NCBI GenBank assembly: GCA_963789275.1
Contig: CAWBKF010000027.1
Location: 1 to 64,000, forward strand
DNA from: DAHUYF01 sp963789275
GTDB lineage: Bacteria > Pseudomonadota > Alphaproteobacteria > ATCC43930 > CGMCC-115725
Length of the DNA stretch: 64,000 nt
Reading direction: 5' to 3'
The notes under the pieces are model-generated. The model was not told where the DNA came from. It searched no databases and saw only the letters and a program-made list of their open reading frames with translations. Shown in pieces: positions 25,002-32,842 of the stretch. The translations under genes were made by a program, and so were the position numbers. Within the stretch, counting starts at the first letter, position 1, and every line of letters begins with the position of its first letter.

Positions 25002-26237
25002 CTAGGATCCTAGTTTTGCGCCCGACCGGCGGGGGAGGGGAGAAACCTTGCCGAGCTTGAGCCCTAGCTTGAAGGCAGACTCCTCCACGAGCTTCCGCCG
25101 GGAAGCAGCGATAAACTTGCCGTAATGCACCTCCAGCATGCGAATTGACGTCCCCATATTTTCCGCCAGCAGCTTCAAATTCATTCCGGCCAGGATCGAT
25201 TGGCTGGCATAGGTGTGGCGCAAGCTATAGATCGTACAGTCGCTTGGCAGCTTGGCCCTTTCGACTGCCTCTTGCATCGGCCGGGTGTGATGGTTCTTCG
25301 CCCACCGCTTGCCATCGTCTTTCGGCAGCAACATGGCATCCGGCAACCGTCCGGCAGTGAGTTGCTGGAAGAACCGAATGGCCTCCTTGGTCAAAACGAT
25401 ATCGCGGGGCCCGGTCTTGCCATCCACCGATAGTGTCCCGAGATCAGCACGGAAGGCGCGCACTTTCAGGTCAATCAGTTCATGGGGTGCCCTGGCGCCC
25501 GTAAGCAGCGCCGCGGTAACCAGGTTACGTAACGCGCCTGCGCAGACATCAATCAACCTATTCGACTCTGCTGCGTCGAGATGTACCTGGCGGGCTCGGC
25601 CCACATCCTCGAATGGCTTGACCCTGCGCCAGGCGGCATCGGTATGAATGCGATTGTCTTCATCATCGAATGCCCGGTTGAGCGCGGCCTTGAGCATCGT
25701 GAGCACACGGTTGGCGGAGTCCTTACTGCGGCGCTCGACCTCGGGATCGTCGGGGTCGCGGCGCACCATGCCACGCTTCCACTGGTCAATCTCGGTTTTG
25801 GTGAGGGCAGGGATGGCTCGGTGGCCTAGTGTCGGATAAACGTGCTTCTCAAGTCGGGCCCTGGTGTCATCCGCCGTCTTCCGCTCAGCGCGCAAGAAAT
25901 CAACATAGGAAACGCACGCCTGCTTGACGGTGAGATCGCCAGCAGGTCCCCGCGCCAGATCGCTAAACCAGGCTCGTGCTATATCCTGGGCCTGGGCGAA
26001 CGACAGGATGTGCTCGCCATCGGCATCCGCAATATCGTCAGCGGCGCCAAGCGCGTGGAAACGCCGGCCTTCTTGCGGGGTGTAGTGCCGGGCGATCCAA
26101 GTACCGCCAGTGGTCAGTTTGCGATATCCGATCGCCAGGCCGGGCGAAAGCGAGCGCCAGTGCGGCTCCGGCCGCCGCTTGAGCGTCTTCCGCGCGGACC
26201 TGGTGTCGAGCTTGGCGTCCTTAAGCGTCCTTGCCAT
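25002..26237 (-). CDS. Tyrosine integrase at the island border, 411 aa
   Basis: The N-terminal part (20-90) is an arm-binding domain (GLAIGYRKLTTGGTWIARHY), 110-220 is the core-binding domain, and the catalytic domain carries Arg in TGARAPHELIDL, HTYAS after SLR (HxxR-type box is degenerate: RHTYASQS), and the Tyr in EVHYGKFIA. Start 26237 is preceded by GGAGG. The gene begins 132 bp from the truncated tRNA-Glu copy and points away from it, the standard layout of islands inserted at tRNA 3' ends. It would catalyse integration and excision. Confidence 0.9.
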   Translation of the reverse strand: MARTLKDAKLDTRSARKTLKRRPEPHWRSLSPGLAIGYRKLTTGGTWIARHYTPQEGRRFHALGAADDIADADGEHILSFAQAQDIARAWFSDLARGPAGDLTVKQACVSYVDFLRAERKTADDTRARLEKHVYPTLGHRAIPALTKTEIDQWKRGMVRRDPDDPEVERRSKDSANRVLTMLKAALNRAFDDEDNRIHTDAAWRRVKPFEDVGRARQVHLDAAESNRLIDVCAGALRNLVTAALLTGARAPHELIDLKVRAFRADLGTLSVDGKTGPRDIVLTKEAIRFFQQLTAGRLPDAMLLPKDDGKRWAKNHHTRPMQEAVERAKLPSDCTIYSLRHTYASQSILAGMNLKLLAENMGTSIRMLEVHYGKFIAASRRKLVEESAFKLGLKLGKVSPLPRRSGAKLGS

Positions 26238-26368
26238 CGCGGCCTCCGGTTCCATACGGCATTCATACGGCATAGATGGGTGCGAAAGCCGGCGAAAGCC
26301 CACGGGTATAAAGATAGCAGTAATGGCCGGTTTTGCGAAGATTGGCGAAAGGTGGCGAATATCAAAAA

Positions 26369-26416
26369 CGCCCTTTCACGGCGGTAACACGGGTTCGAAT
26401 CCCGTCGGGGACGCCA
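26369..26416 (+). other. Attachment site: 3' half of tRNA-Glu (UUC)
   Basis: The 48 bp start in the anticodon stem, contain the anticodon loop CTTTCAC, the T arm ACGGGTTCGAATCCCGT, and end GGGGACGCCA including the encoded CCA, exactly as in tRNA-Glu. The 5' half is absent: upstream bases are integrase-promoter sequence. This is the displaced 3' end left by integration, so the intact tRNA gene should lie at the other end of the island, left of this window. Confidence 0.85.
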
Positions 26417-26740
26417 CCCTCAATTCTCATCTCTCTCCGACCCAAAGTGCTCAGCCCTACGTCGGGGGTGTACGCCGGGGACTCAAAATTTTTACTACGC
26501 CGGTGACGTAGGGCGTGGCGGTGCGACTGCCGGCCAGGCTGAAGCGCGCGCGGAGCACCAGCATCGGAGCAATGGTAACGATGCGCCCCTCTGCCGCCAA
26601 GGCTCGCTTCTGAGAACACGAGAACCGCCGCGTTTCGAGCTCACGAAAATTTGTGCTTGACGCTGAGAACATATAGTGAACAATTGCGCCGTGGTGAAAC
26701 CTTCTGCGCAATCCAACTCAACCTAAGATGGAGGCCCATC
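26417..26740. other. Intergenic stretch beyond the att site, with an inverted repeat
   Basis: No supported gene is found. GCCCTACGTC at 26454-26463 pairs with GACGTAGGGC at 26505-26514 across 41 bp and could form a stem. GGAGG at 26730-26734 belongs to the following gene. Confidence 0.45.
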
Positions 26741-27218
26741 ATGTCCCTTGCCTACCGTTTCGTCCCGTTCCTCTTCGCTCTCGCCTTGGTGGGTCCGGTC
26801 GGTGCGCTGGCCCAGACCAACGAGCGCGCCGCAGCTCCGGCGCGACTGGGCCGATCGCTACATGGTCCGGCTCGATCCCGACCGGAAGGGTTACGCCACG
26901 CTCGACGACGCGCTGCGCTTTGCCGGTGCCCAGTTCGACCGCTTCGACCGCAGCCATGCCGGCGTGCTTGACATGGCGAACTTCACCGCAGCACAGCGCG
27001 CCTCGCTCGAGCGGGCAAGCGAGGCCCGCAAGCCCTACGCGCAGCGCGCCCTCGAGCGCCGCGAGGCGCTCTTCCGCACGCTCGATGCGAAGGGCGAGGG
27101 CAAGATCACCAAGGATTCCTATCTCGCGTTGACACGCCAGCATTTCGCCGACATCGACGTGAAGCAGGCCGGGAAGATCACCGTCGCCGACCTGCGCCTC
27201 GCGCATCACGGCCTCTAA
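26741..27218 (+). pseudogene. EF-hand calcium-binding protein broken by a frameshift
   Basis: GGAGG at 26730-26734 and ATG 26741 start a clear signal peptide (SLAYRFVPFLFALALVGPVG, then ALAQ). Near 26840 the frame must shift by one base to continue with the EF-hand body: DWADRYMVRLDPDRKGYATL, FDRFDRSHAGVLDMANF, LFRTLDAKGEGKITKDSYL and ADIDVKQAGKITVADL, four loops with DxD/N-like patterns, to TAA at 27218. The parts fit a periplasmic calcium-binding protein of about 158 residues. Either a sequencing indel or recent loss explains the break. Confidence 0.72.
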
Positions 27219-27227
27219 GCCAGGCCC

Positions 27228-27259
27228 CGCCTCGCCGCCGGCCGCTTGGCGGCGAGGCG
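27228..27259 (+). terminator. Strong GC hairpin after the EF-hand gene
   Basis: CGCCTCGCCGCC (27228-27239) pairs perfectly with GGCGGCGAGGCG (27248-27259) over an 8-nt loop, ten bases after the stop codon. The stem is terminator-like, although the following tract is not T-rich. Confidence 0.55.
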
Positions 27260-27320
27260 CGTTGCCTGTTCGATGTTGCCGGCGAGCGAGTCCGCTTGTT
27301 TACTCCGACCCCGATTTTCT

Positions 27321-27440
27321 TCAGAAAGAGTACCGCAGACCGAGCTTGGGGATGTGCGCGGCCTCGTCGCCGCCCACCGATGCGTTCAGAAAATAGCGCT
27401 GATAGCGATCAATTCCGGAGTGCCTTCGCTTTAATTGGTG
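27321..27440 (-). pseudogene. Possible relic of an outer-membrane beta-barrel C-terminus
   Basis: The minus strand reads RYQRYFLNASVGGDEAAHIP and then KLGLRYSF followed by a stop at 27321-27323. Alternating residues and a terminal Phe are the signature of the last strand of an outer-membrane barrel, recognised by the Bam machinery. Upstream codons in this frame do not continue as a barrel, so only the last 30 or so residues remain. This is pattern-based and tentative. Confidence 0.35.
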
Positions 27441-27463
27441 CGGCCGGGGGTCGAGCAACGCAC

Positions 27464-27892
27464 TCACGGTTGTCGGCGGGGTTCGTCGCCGGTCCGTCGC
27501 AAGAGCTCGCGGACCCGCTCGTAGACCGCGTCGATCGGCGGCCGCGGCAAAGAGGCGACGCTCGCCTCCAGCGCGCATCTCGTTCTGGCCCAGCTCCGCA
27601 CATAGTCCGACACGGCGGGATCGGCGAGCATGGCAACCACCACGCGTCCCTCGACGCCCGGCGAGGGCGCGCTGTTCTCGGCCGTCAAATCCATGTGGAC
27701 GGCTTCCACATAGGCCATGGCCTCGAGGACGAAGTCGGGGTCTTGGCGACGCAGCGCGATGCGATCCCGATCGGCTCGGGCGGCCTCTACCCTAGGTCCC
27801 GCTGGTGATGCTGTGGGTGCCGCCATCATCCGATGGACCGAGATCCACGCATGTTCTATCACCTTCGGCCGCCACTCGACTGATGGCAGCAT
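27464..27892 (-). CDS. Hypothetical protein, 142 aa
   Basis: Residues 50-140 look like real protein (RQDPDFVLEAMAYVEAVHMD, VVVAMLADPAVSDYVRSWAR, PPIDAVYERVRELLRR). Several ATGs are possible (27892, 27829, 27826) and the true start is unclear. No domain is recognised. A much longer frame extends upstream to 28129 but its added part is Arg-rich shadow. Confidence 0.45.
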   Translation of the reverse strand: MLPSVEWRPKVIEHAWISVHRMMAAPTASPAGPRVEAARADRDRIALRRQDPDFVLEAMAYVEAVHMDLTAENSAPSPGVEGRVVVAMLADPAVSDYVRSWARTRCALEASVASLPRPPIDAVYERVRELLRRTGDEPRRQP

Positions 27893-28535
27893 GCAGCCGG
27901 CGTGAACCAGCCGCCGGCGAAACCTAGAGACGATCTCGCCGACGGGATAGGTTCGGAAAATACTCACGACCGCGGGCGATGCTCGACGTGTGGACTGCCT
28001 GCGCGTGCGGGTCTGCTCACGGCATGCTGCGCCCGCTTCGCGAGCGGTTCGGAGGCTGGCGCCGCCCGAGACCTCGATGTGCCGGGCATTGATCCAGCGG
28101 CAGCCCTGGCGCTGCAGTGCCGCGGTCACGCCGCCGAAATCGGTCGCGATGGTGGCTGGCGCGCTGGTGCCGGCGGCGATGCCGCTTGGCCCTGGCGCAT
28201 GGCGAGATGGCGCTTCATGGATTGGGGGAGGCGCGAGGGGGCGGTATCGATTAATTTTGGCTGGTCACGCCATTCGGGCGTCAGATGGGATCGGAAACGG
28301 ATCCATTCCGCGGCGCCACCGGACCCCCGGCGGCCGTGGCGTGCCAGGCACGCTCTCGGCTGCGCAACGACCCTCGATCCAGGATCTCGAAACAAGCCCG
28401 GCATCCCGTCGGGCCCCCCTCCTAAGTGGCTATGGCATCCGGAAGAATATTGCTTTGTCCGCGGGTGCCTAGCGATCTTTTCTTCACACTTTGGGTCAAG
28501 GATGGAGGAGCGTCAATTTCCGTTGGGGTGGTCCC
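27893..28535. other. Stretch without a supported gene
   Basis: Long open frames exist on both strands, but their products are Arg/Gly/Pro-rich, lack ribosome sites and show no domains, so I regard them as GC-driven shadows. The end of the stretch holds the promoter and ribosome-site region of the 45-aa gene at 28536. Confidence 0.4.
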
Positions 28536-28676
28536 ATGGACGCTGCTTCCCTGCTCCGCCAGGCCGAGAAGTACCGGTGCCTCGCGGATGGAATAAACGA
28601 CCAGGAGACCCTCGTGGTGCTCGAGCAGATGGCCTGCGAGCTGGAGCTCCGCGCCAGAACTCATCGAGGGGCATGA
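28536..28676 (+). CDS. Small helical protein, 45 aa
   Basis: The sequence MDAASLLRQAEKYRCLADGI, then QETLVVLEQMACELELRARTH, matches the general pattern of tiny rhizobial proteins with RxAExYRxLA followed by a second amphipathic helix. A GGGGTGG tract precedes the ATG. It is related in style to the small helical proteins at 19276-19440 and 36189-36497. The function is unknown. Confidence 0.55.
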   Translation: MDAASLLRQAEKYRCLADGINDQETLVVLEQMACELELRARTHRGA

Positions 28677-28771
28677 GGCGCGATACCGTGCCTACGCCGC
28701 GTATCCGCGGCGGAAGGCACGATAATCCCGCTTTCGCGATCGCGCCTGCCGTTCCCGGCACGGCAGGCACG

Positions 28772-29182
28772 CTAGCCGGGCCCGGCCAACGCTGTTCGCG
28801 GACTTACCGATCGGGGGTGAGAGGGCGGGCGCATCAGCGTCCAATGACCGTTGGATCGTTGGCACACCGTGCCGGTGGCGCGCCGCAGCGCGCCGTCGAT
28901 GACAACGCTGCGCTGGACGACGTGGCAGAGCCGGCCATGCGCATTCTTGAATGTCGAGACGACCCGCGTTTTTTGCTTATGAGCCGTCGCCGCGGGCGGA
29001 TGACCGGCGCGCGTTGGCGCGCCGTTGCCCGTGGCCGTTCCGGGGTCAGCGCCGGCATGGGCGTAAGCCTTCTCGGCCAGCAGCGTGCCGCCGCCGGCCA
29101 AGGGCGCCAGTGTCGCGAGCACCGCGGCGAAGGCCGCGACGACGATCCGGGGCGACCTCCCGGAGCCGCGCTGAGCGCTCAT
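28772..29182 (-). CDS. Exported protein with a surface-antigen-like C-terminus, 136 aa
   Basis: Start 29182 is supported by GGAGGG eight bases upstream. Residues 10-40 are a signal peptide (RIVVAAFAAVLATLAPLAGG, then an Ala-rich cleavage region). The C-terminal block GRLCHVVQRSVVIDGALRRA followed by GTVCQRSNGHWTL matches the end of rickettsial-type 17-kDa/RT0821-like surface proteins, with two Cys. The middle is low complexity. It is probably periplasmic; the role is unknown. Confidence 0.62.
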   Translation of the reverse strand: MSAQRGSGRSPRIVVAAFAAVLATLAPLAGGGTLLAEKAYAHAGADPGTATGNGAPTRAGHPPAATAHKQKTRVVSTFKNAHGRLCHVVQRSVVIDGALRRATGTVCQRSNGHWTLMRPPSHPRSVSPRTALAGPG

Positions 29183-29412
29183 CGATAAGCCCTCCTTGGG
29201 TCCGAACAGCCCTCGATAAACCCCTGGTTTTGTGATCGGTTCCGCAATGCGCCCCTCGTGTCGGGCGGTGCGAGACGAGCGCAATGTGCGATTGCTCATT
29301 GCGGGCACCCTCGCCTAATCACTGCAACTTTAACGATAAAGTCCTTTAAACCGTCACAACCCAGGACTACGCTTTGGGTATTCGGGGACGCTGTCGGTTG
29401 GGGAAGGGGCAG

Positions 29413-29667
29413 ATGGAAACCGCAACGCTCGCGACAGAGGATGGGGTTGCGCGCCTGCGCAAGACCGCCGCGCAGCTACGCGCGCTCGCCCAGCGCCACG
29501 CAGAAGCGGAGAATCACGCGATCACCGTGAAGCTCAATCAAGTGGTGGCGGAAATCGAAGCAGAGGCTGACGCGCTGGAGCGCTTCGGCGATCCCGCTAG
29601 ACCGCAGCGCCGCCCGCCGCCATCATCGGCTCTATCAGCGTGGGATCATCGTTCTTCACGGTATTGA
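29413..29667 (+). CDS. Small coiled-coil protein, 84 aa
   Basis: From ATG 29413, with GGAAGGGG upstream, the protein is one long helix (ARLRKTAAQLRALAQRHAEA, VKLNQVVAEIEAEADALERF). The last 25 residues are Pro/Ser-rich and overlap the end of the convergent SRAP gene by 71 bp, so the natural end may be earlier. The role is unknown. Confidence 0.5.
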   Translation: METATLATEDGVARLRKTAAQLRALAQRHAEAENHAITVKLNQVVAEIEAEADALERFGDPARPQRRPPPSSALSAWDHRSSRY

Positions 29668-30304
29668 CCCGCGTGCTGATCGAATAAGCCCTCATCCGCG
29701 CGGCCGGGAAGGGCGTCAGCAACGCCAGCAGTTCGTGCGTCAGCGCCGGCTCCTCGCCCAGCCATCTTGCCCAGGCCTCGCGCGGCAGGATCACCGGCAT
29801 GCGGTCATGGATCGGCGCGACGAGCTCGTTCGGTTGGCCGGTCACGATGGCGCATGTCCGGACCCATTCGGCACCCTCGCCGGCGGATTTGTCGCGCCAA
29901 TTCTCCCACAGCCCCGCGAAGGCGAAGAGCGGCTCGTCATCGGGGAGGATGACGTAGGGCGTCTTCGTGGTCCCGGTCTTCTTCCACTCGTAGAAGCCGC
30001 TCGCCGGGATGATGCAGCGTCGGCTGTTGAAGGCCTCGCGGAAGGTCGACATAGTGGCGATCGTCTCGGCCCTGGCGTTTATGCAGCGGGCGCCGAAGGA
30101 CAGATCCTTGGCCCAATGCGGCACAAGACCCCAGCGCAGCGCATCGAGCGACCGCTCCCTGGTCTCCGGGTTGTAGCGCACGGTCAAGACGGGGTCCGTC
30201 GGCGCTATGTTGAAGCGCGCGGGATAGTTCGGAAGCGGGTTGCGCGTGTTGAAGAGGTTCGCGATCTCCGCGACGGGGTGCTTGTTCAGGAGCCGGCCAC
30301 ACAT
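29597..30304 (-). CDS. SOS response-associated peptidase (SRAP/YedK-like), 235 aa
   Basis: After removal of Met, Cys2 (MCGR) is the catalytic residue that forms a thiazolidine bond with abasic sites in single-stranded DNA, shielding them. Family motifs follow: RFNIAPTDPVL, LRWGLVPHWAKD, INARAETIATM, IIPASGFYEWKK and the active-site His in IHDRMPVIL. Length is normal. The product acts on DNA in the cytoplasm. Bacterial copies are often near damage-response or mobile genes, but no SOS box is evident. Confidence 0.92.
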   Translation of the reverse strand: MCGRLLNKHPVAEIANLFNTRNPLPNYPARFNIAPTDPVLTVRYNPETRERSLDALRWGLVPHWAKDLSFGARCINARAETIATMSTFREAFNSRRCIIPASGFYEWKKTGTTKTPYVILPDDEPLFAFAGLWENWRDKSAGEGAEWVRTCAIVTGQPNELVAPIHDRMPVILPREAWARWLGEEPALTHELLALLTPFPAARMRAYSISTRVNTVKNDDPTLIEPMMAAGGAAV

Positions 30305-30354
30305 CGTGATACTGTCGGCATCCCGGGAGACCGGGTCAAGTGCGCCCGCCCTTG

Positions 30355-30567
30355 CTAATCGCGGGTGCCGCTGATCCGACGTTTCAAGGAATGGCGCTGC
30401 ACCAGACCATGAAGCCTGTGGGCCATTGCCATGGCACGGTCAAAATCGGCGCCACTGTAGGGGAACAATCTCGAGCCGCTATTGCGATCGCGTTCGAGGA
30501 GAATGGTCTCGATATTCTCGAAGGCGGTCTCGTCGTTGGCGGCGATGGTCGGGTCGTGCCGAGGCAT
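30355..30567 (-). CDS. Small conserved protein, 70 aa (paralogue of 13073-13267)
   Basis: It starts MPRHDPTIAANDETAFENIE and ends in GLVQRHSLKRR. N-terminus, spacing and the RHS motif match the protein at 13073-13267. GGAGCAAGCAC before the ATG is nearly identical in both. The last seven residues are an extension. The presence of one copy inside the island and one outside suggests exchange between them. The function is unknown. Confidence 0.68.
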   Translation of the reverse strand: MPRHDPTIAANDETAFENIETILLERDRNSGSRLFPYSGADFDRAMAMAHRLHGLVQRHSLKRRISGTRD

Positions 30568-30596
30568 GTGCTTGCTCCTGCGATTGCCCCCTTACA

Positions 30597-30625
30597 AACA
30601 CTTTGATCGTGGTTAATGCACCATT
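30597..30625 (-). promoter_or_regulatory. Conserved upstream element, second copy
   Basis: Read on the minus strand this is AATGGTGCATTAACCA followed by CGATCAAAGTGTT, matching 13016-13044 at 26 of 29 positions, at the same distance (29 bp) from the start codon of the paralogous gene. Confidence 0.55.
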
Positions 30626-30817
30626 CGTGCCTCACGATTGCTCGAAGCCGGGGACACGCTGTGCGCGGCGCATGGGCCTATGACACGCCGAGCATGTTGC
30701 CGGCGAAGGGCGATGATTCGCATGGGATTGCGGGATCACCCGAAATCCGGGTTCCCGTGATCATTGGACGAAACCGGCCTCGGCGTTAGCGAGGCGTCCG
30801 GCAGGTTCAGCCGGCGG

Positions 30818-31039
30818 TCATTCTTCCAAATCGCTTTTGACGTACACCAGGAGCAGCTGCATCTGTTCAACCATGCAAGCGTCCTCGATGGTCGCAAAGA
30901 GCGCGCCGACGAGACGGCGTTTCGTCAGGCGCGAGGGCAGCGCATCGTAAGCCGCCGCCAATGTCATGCGGTTGGTGCTCGTCGTGGTCGCCAAGCAGGC
31001 GCCAAGCGCCTTGGTAAAGTTCTCGATTTTTCGCGTCAT
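30818..31039 (-). CDS. Small hypothetical protein, 73 aa
   Basis: Starting at 31039 after a GGGGG tract, the protein is mainly helical (ALGACLATTTSTNRMTLAAA, RRLVGALFATIEDACMVEQM). A longer start at 31120 is possible. No domain is recognised; size and style resemble other small proteins in this region. Confidence 0.45.
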   Translation of the reverse strand: MTRKIENFTKALGACLATTTSTNRMTLAAAYDALPSRLTKRRLVGALFATIEDACMVEQMQLLLVYVKSDLEE

Positions 31040-31479
31040 CGTTCGCCCCCGGTACACCAAGCGGTCGCGCGAAGGGAGGTCGTGCTCGGTCGTCGGCGAG
31101 GGATACGTCGCGACACGCATCGCGGCGTCCTGGCCATGGAGTGGTAGAAATCTACCCCGATGAGGCGAGGATGGCCCGTTCAATTTACGCGGAAAGGGAG
31201 TTTCCAGGTGCCATGGTATTCGCGCAGGGGGACGTATGGCAATATGTCGCATGTCAAATCGTCCCGCCCATCCTTCGCGCGCGACGGGTACCGTCTGTCG
31301 GCCGGCTTTCCCTCGGAAGGCCCGGCGCCTATGGCCGGCCGTTCGCGCCCGGCTTTCGCTTTCTTTCCGTCTGCACGCGGTCAGGTTTCATATCCGGGGG
31401 GTCAGCTAGCTACTTAGTCCTTTTGTCGCCACGTATTCGCATCTCCTGCGTTAGTGCCTGGACAACATCAAGGCGGGCG

Positions 31480-31857
31480 ATGGCAGAAAGCATCCGTTCA
31501 CAGTCGGCGGTGGATCGCTTCGTGGGGGCGCGCATCAGGGAGCGCCGGACGATGCTCGGTTTCACCCAGCACGAACTCGCTCTGCATGTCGGGGTCACCT
31601 ATCAGCAGCTGCACAAATACGAGACGGCAGCAAACCGGATTTCCGCATCGCGGCTCTTCCAGTTCGCCCAAGCGCTGGGGGCGCCCATCGATTACTTTTT
31701 TGCGGGTGTTTACGAGGATCGCGCGGGCGGCCCGCAAGAGGCCCCGCGACAACGGCTCGCCCTCGAGCTAAGCCGCAATTTCAACGAAATCACCGAGCCG
31801 CAGCATCAGCAAGCGCTGGCGGAGCTCGCCCGCGTCCTGGCCCAGCGCGATGATTGA
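31480..31857 (+). CDS. XRE-family HTH regulator, 125 aa
   Basis: The HTH spans residues 10-70: FVGARIRERRTMLGFTQHEL, then VTYQQLHKYETAANRISASR, then LFQFAQALGAPIDYFF. This QxxxKYExxxNRIS form is the rhizobial PraR/SinR-like group; the protein at 61799-62287 is a relative. The C-terminal helices (RLALELSRNFNEI, QALAELARVLA) are probably for dimerisation. A longer in-frame upstream region lacks similarity, so 31480 is chosen. Confidence 0.85.
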   Translation: MAESIRSQSAVDRFVGARIRERRTMLGFTQHELALHVGVTYQQLHKYETAANRISASRLFQFAQALGAPIDYFFAGVYEDRAGGPQEAPRQRLALELSRNFNEITEPQHQQALAELARVLAQRDD

Positions 31858-31908
31858 GCGTCGTCGGGCGCAGGCCGAGCACATCGGCCGGAAACCCCGA
31901 TGCCGCGC

Positions 31909-32154
31909 ATGACTGATCATCCCACGCCGGCCCGGAGCCCCATTCGCGTGGGCTCGAAATGGGATGAGAAGATGGCGCAACTGCGCGAAGCCGGACTTGC
32001 CTTGGACTACGCGGCCGGTCAGCTCGTCTCCTGCTACCGGCCGTTGTCCGCGGTCGGCGCACGTCTTCCGGTCGCTGCAGCGGCGACGCGGCTCGGCGCG
32101 CGAGCGCCCGCGCGGCGGCGCGGCGGACGGCAAGCGCCGTCTCGCGGAGCTTGA
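31909..32154 (+). CDS. Possible small hypothetical protein, 81 aa
   Basis: The first half (SKWDEKMAQLREAGLALDYA, then AGQLVSC) looks like protein, whereas the second half is Ala/Arg-rich and may be out of frame. It follows the XRE gene by 51 bp on the same strand. Support is weak. Confidence 0.3.
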   Translation: MTDHPTPARSPIRVGSKWDEKMAQLREAGLALDYAAGQLVSCYRPLSAVGARLPVAAAATRLGARAPARRRGGRQAPSRGA

Positions 32155-32271
32155 CCGCCGCTCGTCACCACTCCCGCCCGTGCTGATCTTCTGCCACGCC
32201 GTTTTCATCAGGTCGTCGCGCCCGGCGCCGCCCATCATTATTCTGAGGCGACTATAGAGGGAGGCGCAATC

Positions 32272-32484
32272 ATGACCGGGACGACATCGATTGTTGGAGA
32301 CAGCCGCGAAGCCGTCGCGTTCCGCCTGTTGGAGCTGGTGATATCGGATGGCCAGAAGCCGGCAAGTCCCGACGCGATCAAGAAGTGGCTGCTGGACACC
32401 TATGCGGAATGCCTGCTGGCCGTGACCAACCCGAAGCGGACACTGAAGCTCGGCCCCAGCCCGCGCGAGGCGACGGACAAGTGA
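32272..32484 (+). CDS. Small hypothetical protein, 70 aa
   Basis: GGGAGG lies nine bases before ATG 32272. The product is helical (SREAVAFRLLELVISDGQ, PDAIKKWLLDTYAECLLAVT) with a basic tail. No known family. Confidence 0.6.
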   Translation: MTGTTSIVGDSREAVAFRLLELVISDGQKPASPDAIKKWLLDTYAECLLAVTNPKRTLKLGPSPREATDK

Positions 32485-32567
32485 AAGGAGGCGCTCCGGC
32501 CGTAAGCGGAAGGTGCGTTTTCTCGCGGATTCACGAGCTGGAAAGGTCTGCACTGTATCCTGCCCCC

Positions 32568-32762
32568 ATGAACCGTGACCTGTGGCAAGTCGCCGTGTAC
32601 CTCGCGGACCAGTTCGGTCCCCGCGTCGCGTACATACTCCATGCGGAGATCATGGAGCAGCGCCGAAAGCTGGCCGATGAGAGGATGATCGCGGTTCTCC
32701 TCATGGTGGACCGCGCCGTGAGCGAATGGGCCAAGCCGAGAGTCGCTGACGCCATCCACTGA
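32568..32762 (+). CDS. Small helical protein, 64 aa
   Basis: The sequence MNRDLWQVAVYLADQFGPRV, then ILHAEIMEQRRKLADERM, then MVDRAVSEW has the size and pattern of the two DUF6961-like proteins in the island, although identity is low. The ribosome site is weak. It follows the 70-aa gene by 83 bp. Confidence 0.5.
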   Translation: MNRDLWQVAVYLADQFGPRVAYILHAEIMEQRRKLADERMIAVLLMVDRAVSEWAKPRVADAIH

Positions 32763-32842
32763 GCGCGCGTCGACCACTTTGGGACTGCAGGTTTTTCGGC
32801 GACGAAACCTATGAAATTTACGATTGAACTCGTCAGGGACTT

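Noticed and set aside
26369..26416. Functional tRNA gene
   Set aside because: Only the 3' half is present; acceptor 5' strand, D arm and half of the anticodon stem are missing.
27902..29188. 428-codon open frame on the plus strand
   Set aside because: Composition is Arg/Gly/Pro-rich with no ribosome site; it overlaps better-supported genes at 28536-28676 and 28772-29182.
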